Assembly: GCA_002049455.2 (NCBI GenBank)
Contig: KV918967.1
Location: 62,001-126,000, forward strand
Length of the DNA: 64,000 bases
Direction of reading: 5' to 3'
From: Porphyra umbilicalis
Lineage: Eukaryota > Rhodophyta > Bangiophyceae > Bangiales > Bangiaceae
Shown: one piece after another, positions 22,533-33,906 of the stretch
Layout: every line of letters starts with the position of its first letter
Numbering within the stretch: position 1 is the first letter of the stretch
Position numbers and translations under genes: made by a program
Notes under the pieces: model-generated
Database searches by the model: none
The model's input: only the letters and a program-made list of their open reading frames with translations
Told to the model about the DNA's origin: nothing

Positions 22533-24338
22533 ATGAACGCGTCGACGCAGGAGGTGGACGCGGCCGCCACTGCCGTCTCCTGTGAGCGCCCCGAGAGCGC
22601 GTCGGCTGAGCGAGTGAATGGGCGTGGGGACGGGGGCGGCGGTGGGGCCGACAACGCGGCGACGGCGATCCCCGCGGCGCCGTCGACGGACGGGGACGCC
22701 GACGGCGGCAAGCCCGCGCCATACGCCCACCAGGTGGGTGGCCATGGGGCCATGGTTAGCCTCGGAGGGCGGCTCCTCAAGCCACTCTCCCGCAAGGAGC
22801 TTGCCTTTTACACCCGCCTGTGGGACGAGGAGCAAACGGGGCCGCCGCTGCATTGGCTGCGCACCTTCACGCCCCGCTTTTTCGGCGTGTACCGCCCGTC
22901 CGCGTCGGCCGGTGCGGATGCCGATGGGGCGGCGGCGCCGGTGGTCGGGTTAACGCCCGAACAGCCCGAGGGTGGCGTCATTGCGGCGCGCATCGCCGCG
23001 CAAGGGGCGATCGAGGCGGCGGTCTCGGACCGTGCCCCGCCCGCGTCTGCGGCGGCGGCCGCGCCAGCGACGGAAGCGGGCGTGTCCCCGCCGTTGGTGG
23101 CGCCGGCCGGTGGGGACGTGGCGCCCACCAGTGGCGCGCCGTCGACCCCCCGTGCGCCCCTGACCTGGGACAGTGATGTGGCGGCCATGGCCTCGTCGGC
23201 CATGGCCTCCTCTGCCGACCCGTCTTTGGCGGCAGGGCAACTCGTGGACGACTCGCCGGCGGCACAGGAGGCGGCGGCGGCGGCCGTTGCGGCGGCACAG
23301 GAGGAGTTGGCGCTTGGGCCCGCCGCGCGCCTCCGCCGCGCGGTGCGCGTGGCGACCATCTCCCCGTGGGCAGAGCGGATGCAGGCGCAGGCGGCGCAGC
23401 GCAAGGCGGCGGCGGCAGCTGCTGCCGCCGAGGCTGCAGAGGCGGCGGCGGCTGCTGCCGTGGCAGCGCCCGCCCCAGGGGGGGAGGGGGACGACGCGTC
23501 GGACGAGATGCCGTCGGTGGGAGGGACGAGCAGCTCGACATCCCCGCGGCTGCCGGCGGGAGCGGCGGGGGAGGCGGCAGGGGAGCCTGCCGCGTCGGCC
23601 GCCGAGGCGCCCGCGCCAGTGGCGTCGGTCGCCGCGGCGGTGGCTGCGGCGGGTGCCGCCCCCGACCCTGCCCCCACCCGTGTGCCTCGCGTGTCCAGCG
23701 ACGTCGACCCGACCGGCTCGCTGGTCATGGAAGATTTGGTCGCCTGCTTTACCTACCCGTGCATCATGGACATCAAGGTCGGCATTCGCCATTATGACGA
23801 CGACGCGTCGCCCGAGAAGCGGGACCGCCACATCCGCAAGGCGGCGGCGACCACGTCGGCGACCGTTGGCATCCGTGTCACCGGCTCCCAGGTGTACAAG
23901 GCCGACCGGGGTACGCTCCTCTTCCGTGACAAGTACCACGGGCGGCGGCTGCGGGAGGCACAGCTTGCGGGTGAGCTCGCCCACTTTTTCCATGACGGAA
24001 CGACGCTGCGGAGCGGCGCGCTAGTCGGAATCATCGCACGCCTCCGGGCGTTGTTGGAGCACGTAGAGGCGCAGCAGACGTTCAACTTTTACTCGTCCTC
24101 CATCCTGCTTATTTATGAGGGCGCCGCGGACGCGGCCGTCGATGGCCGTGGCGCCGATGGCGGCGACGGCAATGGCGGTGCGCCGCCACCTGCCGCCTCG
24201 CACACGGACGTGCGGATGATTGACTTTGCGCACACGCAGGCGAGCCGTGGGACGATCGATGCGGGCTACGCGCTGGGCCTGCGCAACTTGGTCTTCCTGC
24301 TCGAGGCTGTCTATCGGGACAACACGGCGCCCGTCTAG
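22533..24338 (+). CDS. Inositol polyphosphate kinase (IPMK/IP6K family)
   Basis: The protein of 601 residues starts at the ATG at 22533. It phosphorylates soluble inositol phosphates with ATP and makes IP4-IP6 or pyrophosphates; which reaction cannot be told. Family PF03770 landmarks occur in order. QVGGH and LKPLSRKELAFYTRL lie near residues 67-95. The signature PCIMDIKVG (PxxxDxKxG, inositol-binding) is at about 409-417, followed by DASPEKRDRH. SSILLIYEG is at about 521-529 and MIDFAHT, with the metal-binding Asp, near 562-568. Between GVYRP (about 120) and SSDVDP (about 387) lies an insert of about 260 Ala-rich low-complexity residues that splits the N-lobe, far longer than in typical members. 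No intron or frame break is needed. The nuclear or cytosolic location is unknown. Confidence 0.93.
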   Translation: MNASTQEVDAAATAVSCERPESASAERVNGRGDGGGGGADNAATAIPAAPSTDGDADGGKPAPYAHQVGGHGAMVSLGGRLLKPLSRKELAFYTRLWDEEQTGPPLHWLRTFTPRFFGVYRPSASAGADADGAAAPVVGLTPEQPEGGVIAARIAAQGAIEAAVSDRAPPASAAAAAPATEAGVSPPLVAPAGGDVAPTSGAPSTPRAPLTWDSDVAAMASSAMASSADPSLAAGQLVDDSPAAQEAAAAAVAAAQEELALGPAARLRRAVRVATISPWAERMQAQAAQRKAAAAAAAAEAAEAAAAAAVAAPAPGGEGDDASDEMPSVGGTSSSTSPRLPAGAAGEAAGEPAASAAEAPAPVASVAAAVAAAGAAPDPAPTRVPRVSSDVDPTGSLVMEDLVACFTYPCIMDIKVGIRHYDDDASPEKRDRHIRKAAATTSATVGIRVTGSQVYKADRGTLLFRDKYHGRRLREAQLAGELAHFFHDGTTLRSGALVGIIARLRALLEHVEAQQTFNFYSSSILLIYEGAADAAVDGRGADGGDGNGGAPPPAASHTDVRMIDFAHTQASRGTIDAGYALGLRNLVFLLEAVYRDNTAPV

Positions 24339-26116
24339 GAACGCGGTCGCGGTGCGGGTTGGGGAGGGGGGGGGGGGGAGCGGAGCCTGTGGAAGTGGCG
24401 ATTCCAGCTGAGCGGCGTCGTCCGTGCGTGGACAGCGTTCACTGCGGCGTTGAGCGCCGCACGGGTGGAGGCGAACGCGTCGCGCGGTGGGGCGGCGGTG
24501 GTATGCCGGCGCGCGGCACGTGCCGCTCGGGTGGTTGGTGGCGGTCCGTCCTCTCTGGTGGTCTTTGGCGAGGTTTGGGAGCTGGTGGCGGCGCCAAGTG
24601 GCGTCTCCCGCCCAGTCACCGGCCTTCCAACGTCCATTGCGGGCTGGCATGTGGCGCACGGCGCGCAGTCTGGGGATGCTGCGGCGTCACCGGCTGGCAC
24701 CCGTGGGCCGTGTCCGCGGCCGCTCGCGCCCGGTCGTAGCATGACTCGGCGCAGTGTGAGGGGCGTATCGTAGGGCGGCGGGCGTTGCGCTTGTGGCATG
24801 GCGTTGTGTGGCCGGTGCGTCTCGGCACGCGCGCGGACGCGCACTGCACGTGGACGCGGTTGTGCGGTGGGGTGGCGGGGGCGGCTGGTTTTTTCCCCTT
24901 TTTTTCCAGCCACTTGTCCTCCCCCCCCACCCTGCGACCGCTGCTGCCGTCCCTGCTCTCGCTGCTGTGCGGTTGCTGCGGTTGCGCCACGACGGTGTGG
25001 TGGCAAGGCGGTCGGTGGGCGGGCGTGCGCGCCCTGTGAGCGTGTTGCCATGGACGCGGCGCTTGGCGTGGGGATGGGCGGGCGCGGGTGGGTCAGGGTC
25101 AAGCTGCGGACGTTGCTTTTTTTTGTGTTGTTGATTGTGGTGTGCTATCTATTGTGTTGACGGCGGTGGTAGGTGACAACTCGGGTGGTGGGCTTTTTCG
25201 TACCGACGCTGTGCGCTGGTCCGTTTGTGGTGGCCGCGCCGTGTTTACAACTTTTTTCATTGCATGGGAATGGCGTCCGCGGGAGCTTGCCGGCGGCCGG
25301 CTGTGGTGGCATGCCACTATGGGAACCTGCTGCCCGCAGGTGCAGCATTCCAGAGGTACGTGTGTTGAAGGAAGACAGAGAGAGTCACATCATGCGGAGC
25401 CACGGGAGAAGGAAGGCGTACCGGTATTATACTCGGTGCCAACGTCGTGTCGCGTAGCGACTGGAGCTAGCGCTCTTCACCTCAACGACCGTGCCTCCCG
25501 TTGTCGTTGGGGTCTATCCTGCAACGCACTAAATATCCCATACCTATTTGGAAATGCTATACTTTTGCTAAAGTTGCATACGCGGGTGTCTGCACTGATC
25601 CATACATATGACCAGTCGGACGGCTCCAACCTCCTGCCCAAAAGCAAAAAACAGACAGGACACAGCCGCACTACTTGTGGGACAGCTCCCGCCGCGCGGT
25701 GGCCATCGGCCCTCATCCCCGCCCAGCGTTTCTTGGGAGCCGCGCTGGAAGCTGACGTCTTCCCCCGACGGAGCGCCCCCCCCCCCCGACCCCTTGTTGC
25801 GGCCCCGCCACTGGCTGGGAGCCACTCGCCGCCACCAGGCACCACCTTTGCGTCAGCATTTCGCGCCCGCACCGCGTGTCCGTTCGCCCCGTCGTCGCCC
25901 CCCGTCGGCCCGTCGCCCGCCCCTGCCCCCGCCCCCGCCACCGCGCCAGCGACAACCCGCGGCGACGGAACCCGCGGCGGGGTGACGGCAGTCGTTCCCC
26001 CCCCCCCCCCCGACCTTCCTTCCCCCCCCCCCCCCCACCTTCCTTCCCCCCCCCCCCCCCACCTTCCTTCCCCCCCCCCCCCCCTCCTCCCCCCCTACGT
26101 GACCCCCGACGGCGCC
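24339..26116. other. Intergenic DNA, no supported gene
   Basis: 24339-25130 is GC-rich with no domain in any frame. 25140-25720 is of moderate GC and also empty. 25760-26100 is C-rich, includes the 24-bp repeat below, and is probably the leader of the HAT-repeat gene. Confidence 0.55.
26013..26084. repeat. 24-bp tandem repeat, three copies
   Basis: Units begin ACCTTCCTT and continue with C runs; starts are at 26013, 26037 and 26061. The period is a multiple of three, so it would read as a repeated Pro-rich peptide if translated, but it lies upstream of the likely start at 26117. Confidence 0.8.
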
Positions 26117-26514
26117 ATGCGCCACGCCCCGGCGGCGCGGCGGGCCAAGCGGTCCCGCCCCGCGTCGTTGCGGCGGGCGCTCGCCTTCCACCCCCCCGCC
26201 GCCGGTGCGGCGGCGGCGACCGCCCGGTCGCCGAGGGCCATGCCCCTCGGCGGGGGGCTCCCATGCACCCGCCCCCGACCGTCGGGCCGGCCGGCGGCGG
26301 CGCGGCCGGGGGGGGGACCGCCCCCGCCCGCCCCCCGCCGCCCGCCCCGCCCCGGACGGCGGTGACGTGCCGTCACGCGTGCCGCGCCGCAGAGGAGCCA
26401 CGCGTGGAGGCGGGCGAGGGGGGGGGGAGCCGTGGGCGCACCGGCGGGGGGGGGGGGGGGGCGCAGCAGCGCCGGCGGCAGCACGGGCGGACAGCGCTTG
26501 GACGGCGGCGACCG

Positions 26515-26545
<31 letters not shown>

Positions 26546-28188
26546 GGCGGTGGCGGCGGCGGTGGCGGCGGCGGCGGCGTCGGCAGCGGCGGCAGCAGCG
26601 GCAGCGGTCGCGGCACCAGTAGCCAGAGAGCCACTGGCGGCGCCGCCGCCGTCGGCCGCGGCGGCAGCAGCCCCGTCGGCGGGCGGCGGGGCACCCCCAG
26701 CGGGCGCCCGACTGCCCGCGGTGCCGTTGCGGCAGAGGTGGCCTACGAGCGCGCCAAGGCGGTGGAAAAGGGGGGCGACGCGGCCGCCGCCGCCAAGCAG
26801 TACGAGGCGCTGCTGGCGGCGGACCCAACGTGCGGGCGCACGTGGATGCGCCTCGCCATGCTCCGCCGCCGCGCCGGCGACGCGGCTGGCGTGCGGGCGG
26901 TGCTCGGGCGGGCGGTCGGGGCCCTCCCCACCAACGCGCGCCTGTGGCAAGCGTGGGCGGATGTGGAAAAGGCGGGCGGCCGCCTCGACGCGGCGCGGCG
27001 CCTCTTTGCGCGCGCCGCAGCCGCCGACGCGACGCTCCCCTCCCTCTACCACTCGTGGGGGTGCATGGAGGCGCGGGCGGGCGCCCCCGCCGAAGCGCGG
27101 CGCCTCTTTGCGGCGGGGCTCGCCGCCGCGCCCGACTCGGCGCGCCTGCACCACGCGCTCGGGGTGTTGGAGGACAAGGCGGGGCGCCCCGACGCGGCGC
27201 GGGCGGTGCTCGGGCGGGGCCTCTGCTTGGAGCCGACCAACGCGCACCTGCACCACGCGCTGGGGATGGTGGAATACAAGGCCGGCCGCCGCGGCGCGGC
27301 GCGCGAGTGTTGGCGCCGCGCCACGGGCGTCGACGCCAACCACACGCCCTCGTGGTTGGCGTGGGGGCAGCTGGAGGAGCTCCACGGCCTCCCCGACACT
27401 GCCGCCCGCTACTACGCGGCGGGCACCCGGTGCACGGCGGGGGCCACGACGGCGCCCCTGTGGCAAGCGTGGGCGCGGTTGGAGGAGAAGCGCGGCCGCC
27501 CCGCCGCCGCCGACGCCGTCTACGCCGACGCGGTGCGGGCGCACCCGCGGGACGTGGAGATGCTGTGTTCGTGGGGGAAGCTCAAGGCCGCGCGGGGGGA
27601 CCCCGCCGCCGCCCGCTCCCTCTACCACCGGGGGCTCGCCATTGACGGCGCCGCCGCGTACGTGTGGCAGTCGCTCGGGTTGTTGGAGCAGGGGACCGTC
27701 GGGCCCGCCGCGGCGGCAGAGGTGTTTGCGGCGGGCGCGGCTGCGTCGCGGGGGGGGGACGGCGTCGGCGCGCTGCTCCACGCGTGGGCGGCGCTCGAGT
27801 GGCGGCGCGGGCGGGAGGCGCCCGCGCGGGCGCTGTTTGAGCGCGCCGTCGCGGCCGAGCCGCACGCGTCGTGGATTTGGTTGTGGTTTGGCCGCTTTGA
27901 GGCGGCCGCCCACACGGGGGCGGCGCGGCGGCGGTGGGGGGGGGGTCGGCGCTGTCCCTCACGTCCCCGCCGGGGGGGGTGAGGGGGGGGGGGGGGGAAG
28001 CGGCGGCAGAGGCGGCGGCGGCAGAGGCGGCGGCGGCAGAGGCGGCGGCGGCAGAGGCGGCGGCGGCAGCGGCGGCAGGGGCGGCGGTGGCGTCTGGTGG
28101 CGCCACGGCCGACGCCGAGGGCGCTGCCGCAGACGCGGAGGGTGCCGTCCCCGAGGCCCCTGCCACAGGGGACACCCCCGCCAACGTG

Positions 28189-28234
<46 letters not shown>

Positions 28235-28491
28235 AAGCGGCGCGCGTCGCCGACGGGTGCCTCGAGCGCGCGGCGCACTACTACGCGCGCGCGATCAACG
28301 CGGACCCGACGGACGGGTCCCCGTGGCGCGCGTGGGCGGACCTCGAGCGCCGCCGCGGCCGCGAGGGCCGCGCCCGCTTTTGCCACCGCCGCGCGGCGGA
28401 CCTCGACAACCGGCGGGACTTTGGGGCGGGCGCGCCCGACTACCCGCTCGCCCGCCCGTGGACGTGGCGCAAGCTCAGCGAGTGGAGTTGA
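26117..28491 (+). CDS. HAT/TPR-repeat protein, Mbb1/HCF107-like
   Basis: From about 26740 to 27920 the protein is an unbroken series of about ten half-a-TPR (HAT) units of about 34 residues with the pattern W-x-x-LE-x-x-x-G-x-x-x-x-AR (for example LWQAWADVEKAGGRLDAARR, SWGCMEARAGAPAEARRLFA). A last unit, HYYARAINADPTDGSPWRAW, lies near the C-terminus. This matches Mbb1/HCF107, plastid proteins that bind the psbB 5' RNA and stabilise it; that function is inferred from family. The frame changes once between about 27934 and 27982 at G runs, equal to one missing base, and the second frame ends at 28491. The start is uncertain. The ATG at 26117 gives a basic, Ser/Arg-rich N-terminus suited to a transit peptide, but its frame closes at 26365, so further run errors near 26310, 26421 or 26447 are needed. 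Confidence 0.82.
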
Positions 28492-28950
28492 GGGCGGGTG
28501 GGGGGGGGGGGGGGGAGGAGGGGCGCCGCGGGCGCGGGGTCGCCGGCTCTCCCCCACGTGGGTGTGTGGTTGCTTCGTTTCTTATGTCGGGCCTCCCGCC
28601 GTCGGTTGTTTTATATTGGGCGGCGGCGTGCGCCGACGCCCCTGCCATGCGGTTGCGTTAATTGCTTGCGCTCCGTGCCGGCGCGCCCGACGGGCGTCGG
28701 GCGGCGCCGCGCCGCGCCGCTGCCGTGCGGCCGCGCGGCGCTCCGGCGGACATTGGGTGCGTGCGGACGGTCGGCGGCCGCCGCCGCCGCGTCGCCGGCG
28801 GTGCGTGCCGACGCCACCGCAGCGACCGGCAGGGGCGCCCACCCACATCCTCCCCCTCCACGGCGCACGGGCGCCCCCTGTACGGGCGGCGCCGCGCGGC
28901 GCGCGTGGCAACCCTTCCCCCCTCCCCCCCCCCCCCCCCCCCCCCCCCCC
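28492..28950. other. Intergenic DNA between convergent genes
   Basis: A G run lies just after 28498 and a C run near 28919-28950. Nothing else is recognised. Confidence 0.55.
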
Positions 28951-29315
28951 TCACGGCACGCGCACGCCCGTCACCTCCACCCCGTCCGAGCGCAAAAAGC
29001 CGACGCGCCCCCCCGGGTCGGCCCCCCGCCCCTCCCCCCCCACGCGCCCGTCGTCCCCCCAACAGCGGTACGCGCCGCGGCGGCGGGCGTCGGGGGCGAC
29101 CTCAAACGCCACCCGCCCGCCGGCGGTGCCGCGCACCCCCCCCGCCGGCGGCGGCGAGCGCACCGCCGCGGCCGCCGCCCCACCCGTCGGGTCCGCCGCC
29201 GGGCACCGCCGCCTCCGCCGGCGAGCGCCGCAAAGAGGGCGCCGACGCGCGGCAGCGCGCCCGCCGACGCGTCGGCGGCGAGCGGCAGGGGCGTCGACTC
29301 GAGCGTCACCTACGC

Positions 29316-29346
<31 letters not shown>

Positions 29347-30178
29347 GTGGTGGTGGTGGCGGCGGCGGCGACGGCCACCGCCACGCCGCCGGGCCCCGCC
29401 GCGGCGGCGGCGACGCGCGCCGCCGCCGCCGCCCCGTCGGGGGTGATGACCGCCACGGGGGACGACGCGTGCGGGAGGGCGCCGCCGCCGCCCCCCGCCA
29501 GCGGCGCCGTCGCCACACCCGCGTGCGCCGCCCCGTGGGCGACGGGGAGGGCGAGGGCGGTCCACCGTCGCCCCCCCCCCCCCGCCGACGCGTCGTGGAT
29601 GCCCCCCCCGAGATGGGGGCGGGGAGGGTCGGCCGCGCCCCAACCGCCGCCGCGGCCGTAACGAGGACGACCGGCGCCGCGGCGGCGGCGGCGGCGGGCG
29701 GCAGCGCCACCCGCCCGCCCCCGTCGACGGCGGCCAACGCCGAGGGGCACCTGGCACGCCGTGGCCCAGGCGGGGAGCGTCGCCGCCGCGGCCGGCGGCG
29801 GCGGCGGCGGCGGCAGCACCACGACCGCCGAGGCGCCGAGGTAGGTGGTGGCGGGCGGGGGCGGGCGCCGCCGCGGCGGCAACCTCCTCCGCCACCCCCG
29901 TGTACGGTCAATGTCGCGCGGACGCTCTGGTTGGTCGCCGCCCGCTGCGCGGCGTCGCTCCTCGCGCGCGTGCCGGCGGGCGGCGGTCGCCGCCGCTGCC
30001 GCGCGGCCGCCCCAGCCACTGCCGACCGGGCGCGAGGGCAACCCCCCGGGCGCGTCTTTGCGCACCACCCACGCCAGGCGGCGCCGGGCGGCGCCCTCGC
30101 CACCAGCCCCCCGCCGCTGCCGCTGCCTCGCCGCGCGCCCCCCAATGGTGACGCTTCCACGCCGGCGCCCCCCGTCAT
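28951..30178 (-). CDS. Possible gene of unknown function, several frame breaks
   Basis: Coding is suspected, not proved. Three minus-strand frames overlap end to end, and parts have normal protein composition: VAITPDG-like and HASSPVAV segments, LESTPLPLAADASAGALPRV, and a C-terminus RVAFEVAPDARRRGAYRCWG ending in GVEVTGVRVP at 28951. The last change of frame equals one missing base, as in neighbouring genes. A TAG lies just before LESTPLP and could instead be a 3' splice site. No family is recognised. The start (ATG at 30178) is a guess. It may be low-complexity DNA only. Confidence 0.3.
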
Positions 30179-31211
30179 GGCCTCCACTCCGTCACTGCCG
30201 GCGGCCGCGCCGCCGCCGCCGCCGGAGGGGTCTTCGTTGCGTCCTATCGTCCCTGTGCCTATTCTGGATCACTCAGGTCAAATGTGGATCACCGGAATCG
30301 TCGATTTCAGCCTATTTGCCCACTGTTTTTTCTTCCTCTGACGAGCGCTCAGTACAGAAGCACGCGGGAGGGCTATAAACATACGAGCAGAAGCCTGAGC
30401 TGAAGGGCTTTCGAACGGTGTAGAGAAAAGCACCATGATCGAAGATAAACACGTGTTTATGTCGCATAGCCCTATCGATCGGGCAGAACCGCCGCCAAGT
30501 CGCTTGTATTGTTACACACACACGATCGATCGAAGGCAAATTTATTTTAATCACCAACATATTGTCACTCGGTGGCCGCAAAGTCCTCCGTGGCCGTCCA
30601 TCCAACCGGCGCGAGATCCACTGGATGGGCGTCAAGCGAATGCACGTCCACAGAGCGTGACCAGGCGCGGCTACGTCGCTGGCCTCAGATGGCCGAGACA
30701 CAGTATTGTTCCCCGTTGGGCAGCAATGATCCTACAATTACTCTTTCATTGTGTCTTCGTGTGTCCTTTTTCGATCGATTGCCGTCGCGTGGTGTGAAAC
30801 GATCCGACGATCGGTGATCCAGAGATGCCGCTGGATGGTAATTCTACGTCACACTGGAGAGCGCTATAGAAGAGCAGAAAAGAGTAAGAAGACATGCACA
30901 AAACGTATTACTTCTCGCGTGGCGTTTGTAGAGAAACTCACAGGCTTTCCAGTGCACTCGCGCAACCCGTGCTCTGATGGACGTTGCCTTCTCTGAGCCC
31001 AGAAAAGGACAAAAGTGATCCATATTTGACACAGCGACGTTAATGGCCGCAGCTGGTCGCCGGTTTGAAAATCTCCAACGGGACCTGTCGCTGCGATCGT
31101 CTGGTGCTCGTTTGTGGAACACTAAAGTACCTTGTCCCAGTAAAGTCCAGAGATTCTGGATTTGTTTGTCCGGCAGAGGCAGCAGCGGGACGCCCACACT
31201 CTTTGAGCGCT
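30179..31211. other. Intergenic DNA of moderate GC, no supported gene
   Basis: The composition drops sharply from the GC-rich gene block to moderate GC at about 30240, which marks the start of the accessory cluster. No domain, repeat or RNA gene is recognised. Confidence 0.55.
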
Positions 31212-31214
31212 ATT

Positions 31215-31236
31215 AGGGAGTTTTTGCCAGATCGTT
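31215..31236 (+). repeat. Left terminal inverted repeat of Harbinger element 1
   Basis: 22 bp; pairs with 35557-35578 with one mismatch. ATT directly to the left is the target-site duplication. Confidence 0.88.
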
Positions 31237-31336
31237 TTCCATCCCATCTCGATCGGGCGTGGGTAGCACAGCCGGATAGGCGGTCTGTAAGGCGCGGGAA
31301 CAGCTGCCGGATACGCCGCCGATCGAGAAACCGTTC

Positions 31337-31375
31337 CCACGCCGTGGCTATTTCCCAGAAATAGCCACGGGCTGC
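31337..31375. repeat. Hairpin inside Harbinger element 1
   Basis: CCGTGGCTATTTC (31342-31354) pairs exactly with 31358-31370 around CCA, and outer bases extend the stem. It lies in the subterminal region, where transposase-binding sites or fold-back structures are common. Confidence 0.7.
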
Positions 31376-31587
31376 GTGGGATAGATGACAGGTCTCAGCG
31401 GACCTGACCAGCACGAACTCTGCTCCCGCCTTCCAGCTGTTTAGAAGTTGTTGGCACGCTGGCGTATGTGATGGCGGAGCATTGCACAGCTCACAGCGAC
31501 GTACCATTCTCACCAGTGCATCTGACCCTCACTTGTTCTCCCTGCCCGTCTTCGTACGGCTTGCTCCGTTTTGTACTGTGGCCTGCT

Positions 31588-32511
31588 ATGGGCAGTGCCA
31601 ATGCAACTTCCCAGCAGGCAGATGGCATTATGAGCACGCCATCTACCAGCTCCACGCTGGCCGTGGCCGCCCAGAACGGGCCGGGACCAGATGGAAGTGC
31701 GGACCCGCCCGCCGCGGCCAATGCTGGCGCCTCGTCGAACTCCGGCAAGCAGAAGCGGCGCCGATGGGACAAGGACCATGACATTCTGGGAGTCAACGCC
31801 GTCAGCGCCGCGGGCGGCCACGTCGCTTCTCGCGGCACGATCACTGAGCGCTTCGAAGCAGCTGCGGCAATCTTTAACGCGCAACCCCAAGCTCGCTTTA
31901 CGACGGACGGTAAGGCTCTACGTGACCGATTCCTACTACTAAAAAAGAACTTTAAGCTTTCGGACGCGCGAGAAGCCCTTCGGACGGGACATGAGGAGGA
32001 GGTGACCCCGCTCGACAAGGTGCTCGTCGACGTCGTGGAGGCCGCCGATGACCACAAAAGGGTGGAGGAGCAAAAGCAAGGGGAGGCGAGCCGCCGGGAG
32101 GAGCGGCTTGTGGCCACCGGTGAGGCCATTCGGCACGCGGCGATGGAGCGGCGCCGCGATCGCACGGCGCGTGCCCCTCACCGCGACGACGAGCCTGCGG
32201 AGCCAGTTGGTGGGCAAGAAGCGGCGCCGCCGCGTAGCCGGCGACGCAAGCGCCGCGACTCTGACGACGAGGACGTAGTTGGGGAGCTGCAGCGCTTCGA
32301 GGATCGGCGCTCGGCGCTGGCACAAAAGAAATTGGACCTGATGGAGAAGCAGCTGGAGCAGCAGCGCGAGTTCCACGCACAAGAGATGGCCCGTCGGGAT
32401 AGAGAGGAGCAGGAGCGTCAGCGGCGCCAAGAGCGCTTGGACGTGGAGCAGCGCCGTGAGCGCACGGCATTCCTGCATCTGATGGACGAGGTAACGAAGA
32501 GGCTTCACTGA
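31588..32511 (+). CDS. SANT/Myb-like DNA-binding protein of the transposon
   Basis: The frame of 307 residues from the ATG at 31588 (an upstream in-frame ATG at 31468 is less likely) is intact. The N-terminal third has a trihelix/SANT-like fold signature with conserved aromatic and basic residues: RRRWDKDHDILGVNAV, then TERFEAAAAIFNA, then GKALRDRFLLLKKNFKLSD. A basic stretch, RSRRRKRRDSDDED, could be a nuclear localisation signal. A long charged coiled coil follows (RRSALAQKKLDLMEKQLEQQ and onward), giving a means of dimerising. In PIF/Harbinger elements such a protein binds the subterminal DNA and brings the nuclease into the nucleus. Its partner is encoded at 33907-35142. Confidence 0.82.
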   Translation: MGSANATSQQADGIMSTPSTSSTLAVAAQNGPGPDGSADPPAAANAGASSNSGKQKRRRWDKDHDILGVNAVSAAGGHVASRGTITERFEAAAAIFNAQPQARFTTDGKALRDRFLLLKKNFKLSDAREALRTGHEEEVTPLDKVLVDVVEAADDHKRVEEQKQGEASRREERLVATGEAIRHAAMERRRDRTARAPHRDDEPAEPVGGQEAAPPRSRRRKRRDSDDEDVVGELQRFEDRRSALAQKKLDLMEKQLEQQREFHAQEMARRDREEQERQRRQERLDVEQRRERTAFLHLMDEVTKRLH

Positions 32512-32774
32512 GCTGATGTTGGGAGGAGAGACATGAGGAGTAGTAGCGCGGGAGGTGTGATAGCGTGGGGAGGGTGATCGTGTCTAGTGTGTGATAAGTG
32601 GTGTGTTCGTACCCGTGCGGCCCCGCCAAAAACTCGTCATTGCAGCATACGGCCGTCTTCTCAAGAATCTCGCCCACCGGAGGTATGACCAAGATTACAA
32701 AATGTGAGTCGAAAAGACAGAAGCACAAAAACAAGAAACGCTCTACGAATTTCCTCCATATTACCCGTTGTGAG

Positions 32775-33890
32775 GCCCCGCCCCGCCTCCCCCCCGTGTC
32801 ACCCCCCTCTGGAACCCGGGCGGGGGACATGACGCGATACTTTCCGACGACGCGCACCCGCAGCGCCGCGTCGACGGTCAATGCGCCGAGGGCGGGGCGC
32901 CCACCGTCGGCGGAAACGGGCCCGTCGGGCAGCGCCACCACGTAGGCCGCGCACAGGCGCTGGGTGCCCGCCGTCGCGGCGGTCGCGTGCACCCGCCCGA
33001 CGGCGCCGCGGGCAAGGCGCACGTTGGCTTGCAGCGGCAGCACGCCCGTGATTTTGCCGGAGATCACGTCGCCGACCGACACGGACAGCGGGCGGGCGGC
33101 GGCGGCGGCGGCGGCTTTGCCGGGCGCCGCCGCCCCGACGGCGGTCGCCGACGCGGCAGCGGCGGCGGCGGCGACCGCCGACAAGTCGACGCGCACAATG
33201 ACGCGGCCGGCCCCCTCGTCGGCGGCCGCGTCAGGGCTCGGCGACAGCACCGTCGTCGACACGTCCATGCCCACCCGCAGGGGCGTCACCCCGTCGGACG
33301 CGTTGGGCTCCCGCGCGGCCGCAAACGTCACAATGACCGGCCCGCAGTTGGCGGACGCGGGCGGGGGCGCCTTGCGCTTTTTACGCCGCCCGCCGGCGGC
33401 GGCGGCCGCACCGGCGGCGCGCCCCGGCCGGGGAGGGACGTGGTCATGGCCATCACGTGGCCGAAAAAGGTCGCGCGCGACGCCGCGTCGGTGGCGGCGG
33501 CGGCGGCGGACGCGGCCGCCGACCGCGACGCCGCCCGCGCGGCCGCCAACGCGTCAGCGGCTTGCGCGTAAGAGGTGAGGGGCGCCCCCCCCGCCGCGAC
33601 GAGCGACTTTTTCGCGTTGAGGGTGGCGCGCCCGCGCCCCCCCCCCCGCCCCGACTCGACGGCCGAGACGCGGCAGCGCAGCGCCTTGCCGACGGCGAGC
33701 TTTCGGTGCAGCCCGACCGCCTTGACGACCTCGTCCGACACGTGCAGCGGGGGTACGTAGGAGTGCAGCGCGGTCGCGCCGCCGTCGACGGCGACGGTGC
33801 ACGGGCGCCGCCGCCGCCTCAACAGGCACCCCCCCCACAACCGCCCCCGTCCGACTGGCAGAGCCGTCGCCATTGCCGTCACCAAGCAGC
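32775..33890 (-). pseudogene. RRP5 fragment (S1 repeats) inside the transposon
   Basis: Cellular RRP5 is a long nucleolar protein with about twelve S1 RNA-binding repeats that is needed to make both ribosomal subunits. Only a stretch of about three repeats is present. In order these are HSYVPPLHVSDEVVKAVGLH with LAVGKALRCRVSAVE and ATLNAKKSLV; then ATFFGHV and TPLRVGMDVSTTVLS; then SVGDVISGKITGVLPLQ with GRVHATAAT and LRVRVVGKYRV. The N- and C-terminal parts of the gene, including the HAT repeats, are absent. The frame changes once near 33430, equal to one missing base. The block is much richer in GC and homopolymers than the transposon on both sides, which fits capture from a host gene. Boundaries are approximate. 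Confidence 0.72.
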
Positions 33891-33906
33891 CGCGCGTTCG
33901 CAGCGA

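Noticed and set aside
30435-30996. Short overlapping frames in the AT-richer stretch
   Set aside because: Under 125 residues, no motif, and no continuity between frames.
31337-31375. Rho-independent terminator
   Set aside because: The window is eukaryotic, and the hairpin lies in a transposon subterminal region without a T run.
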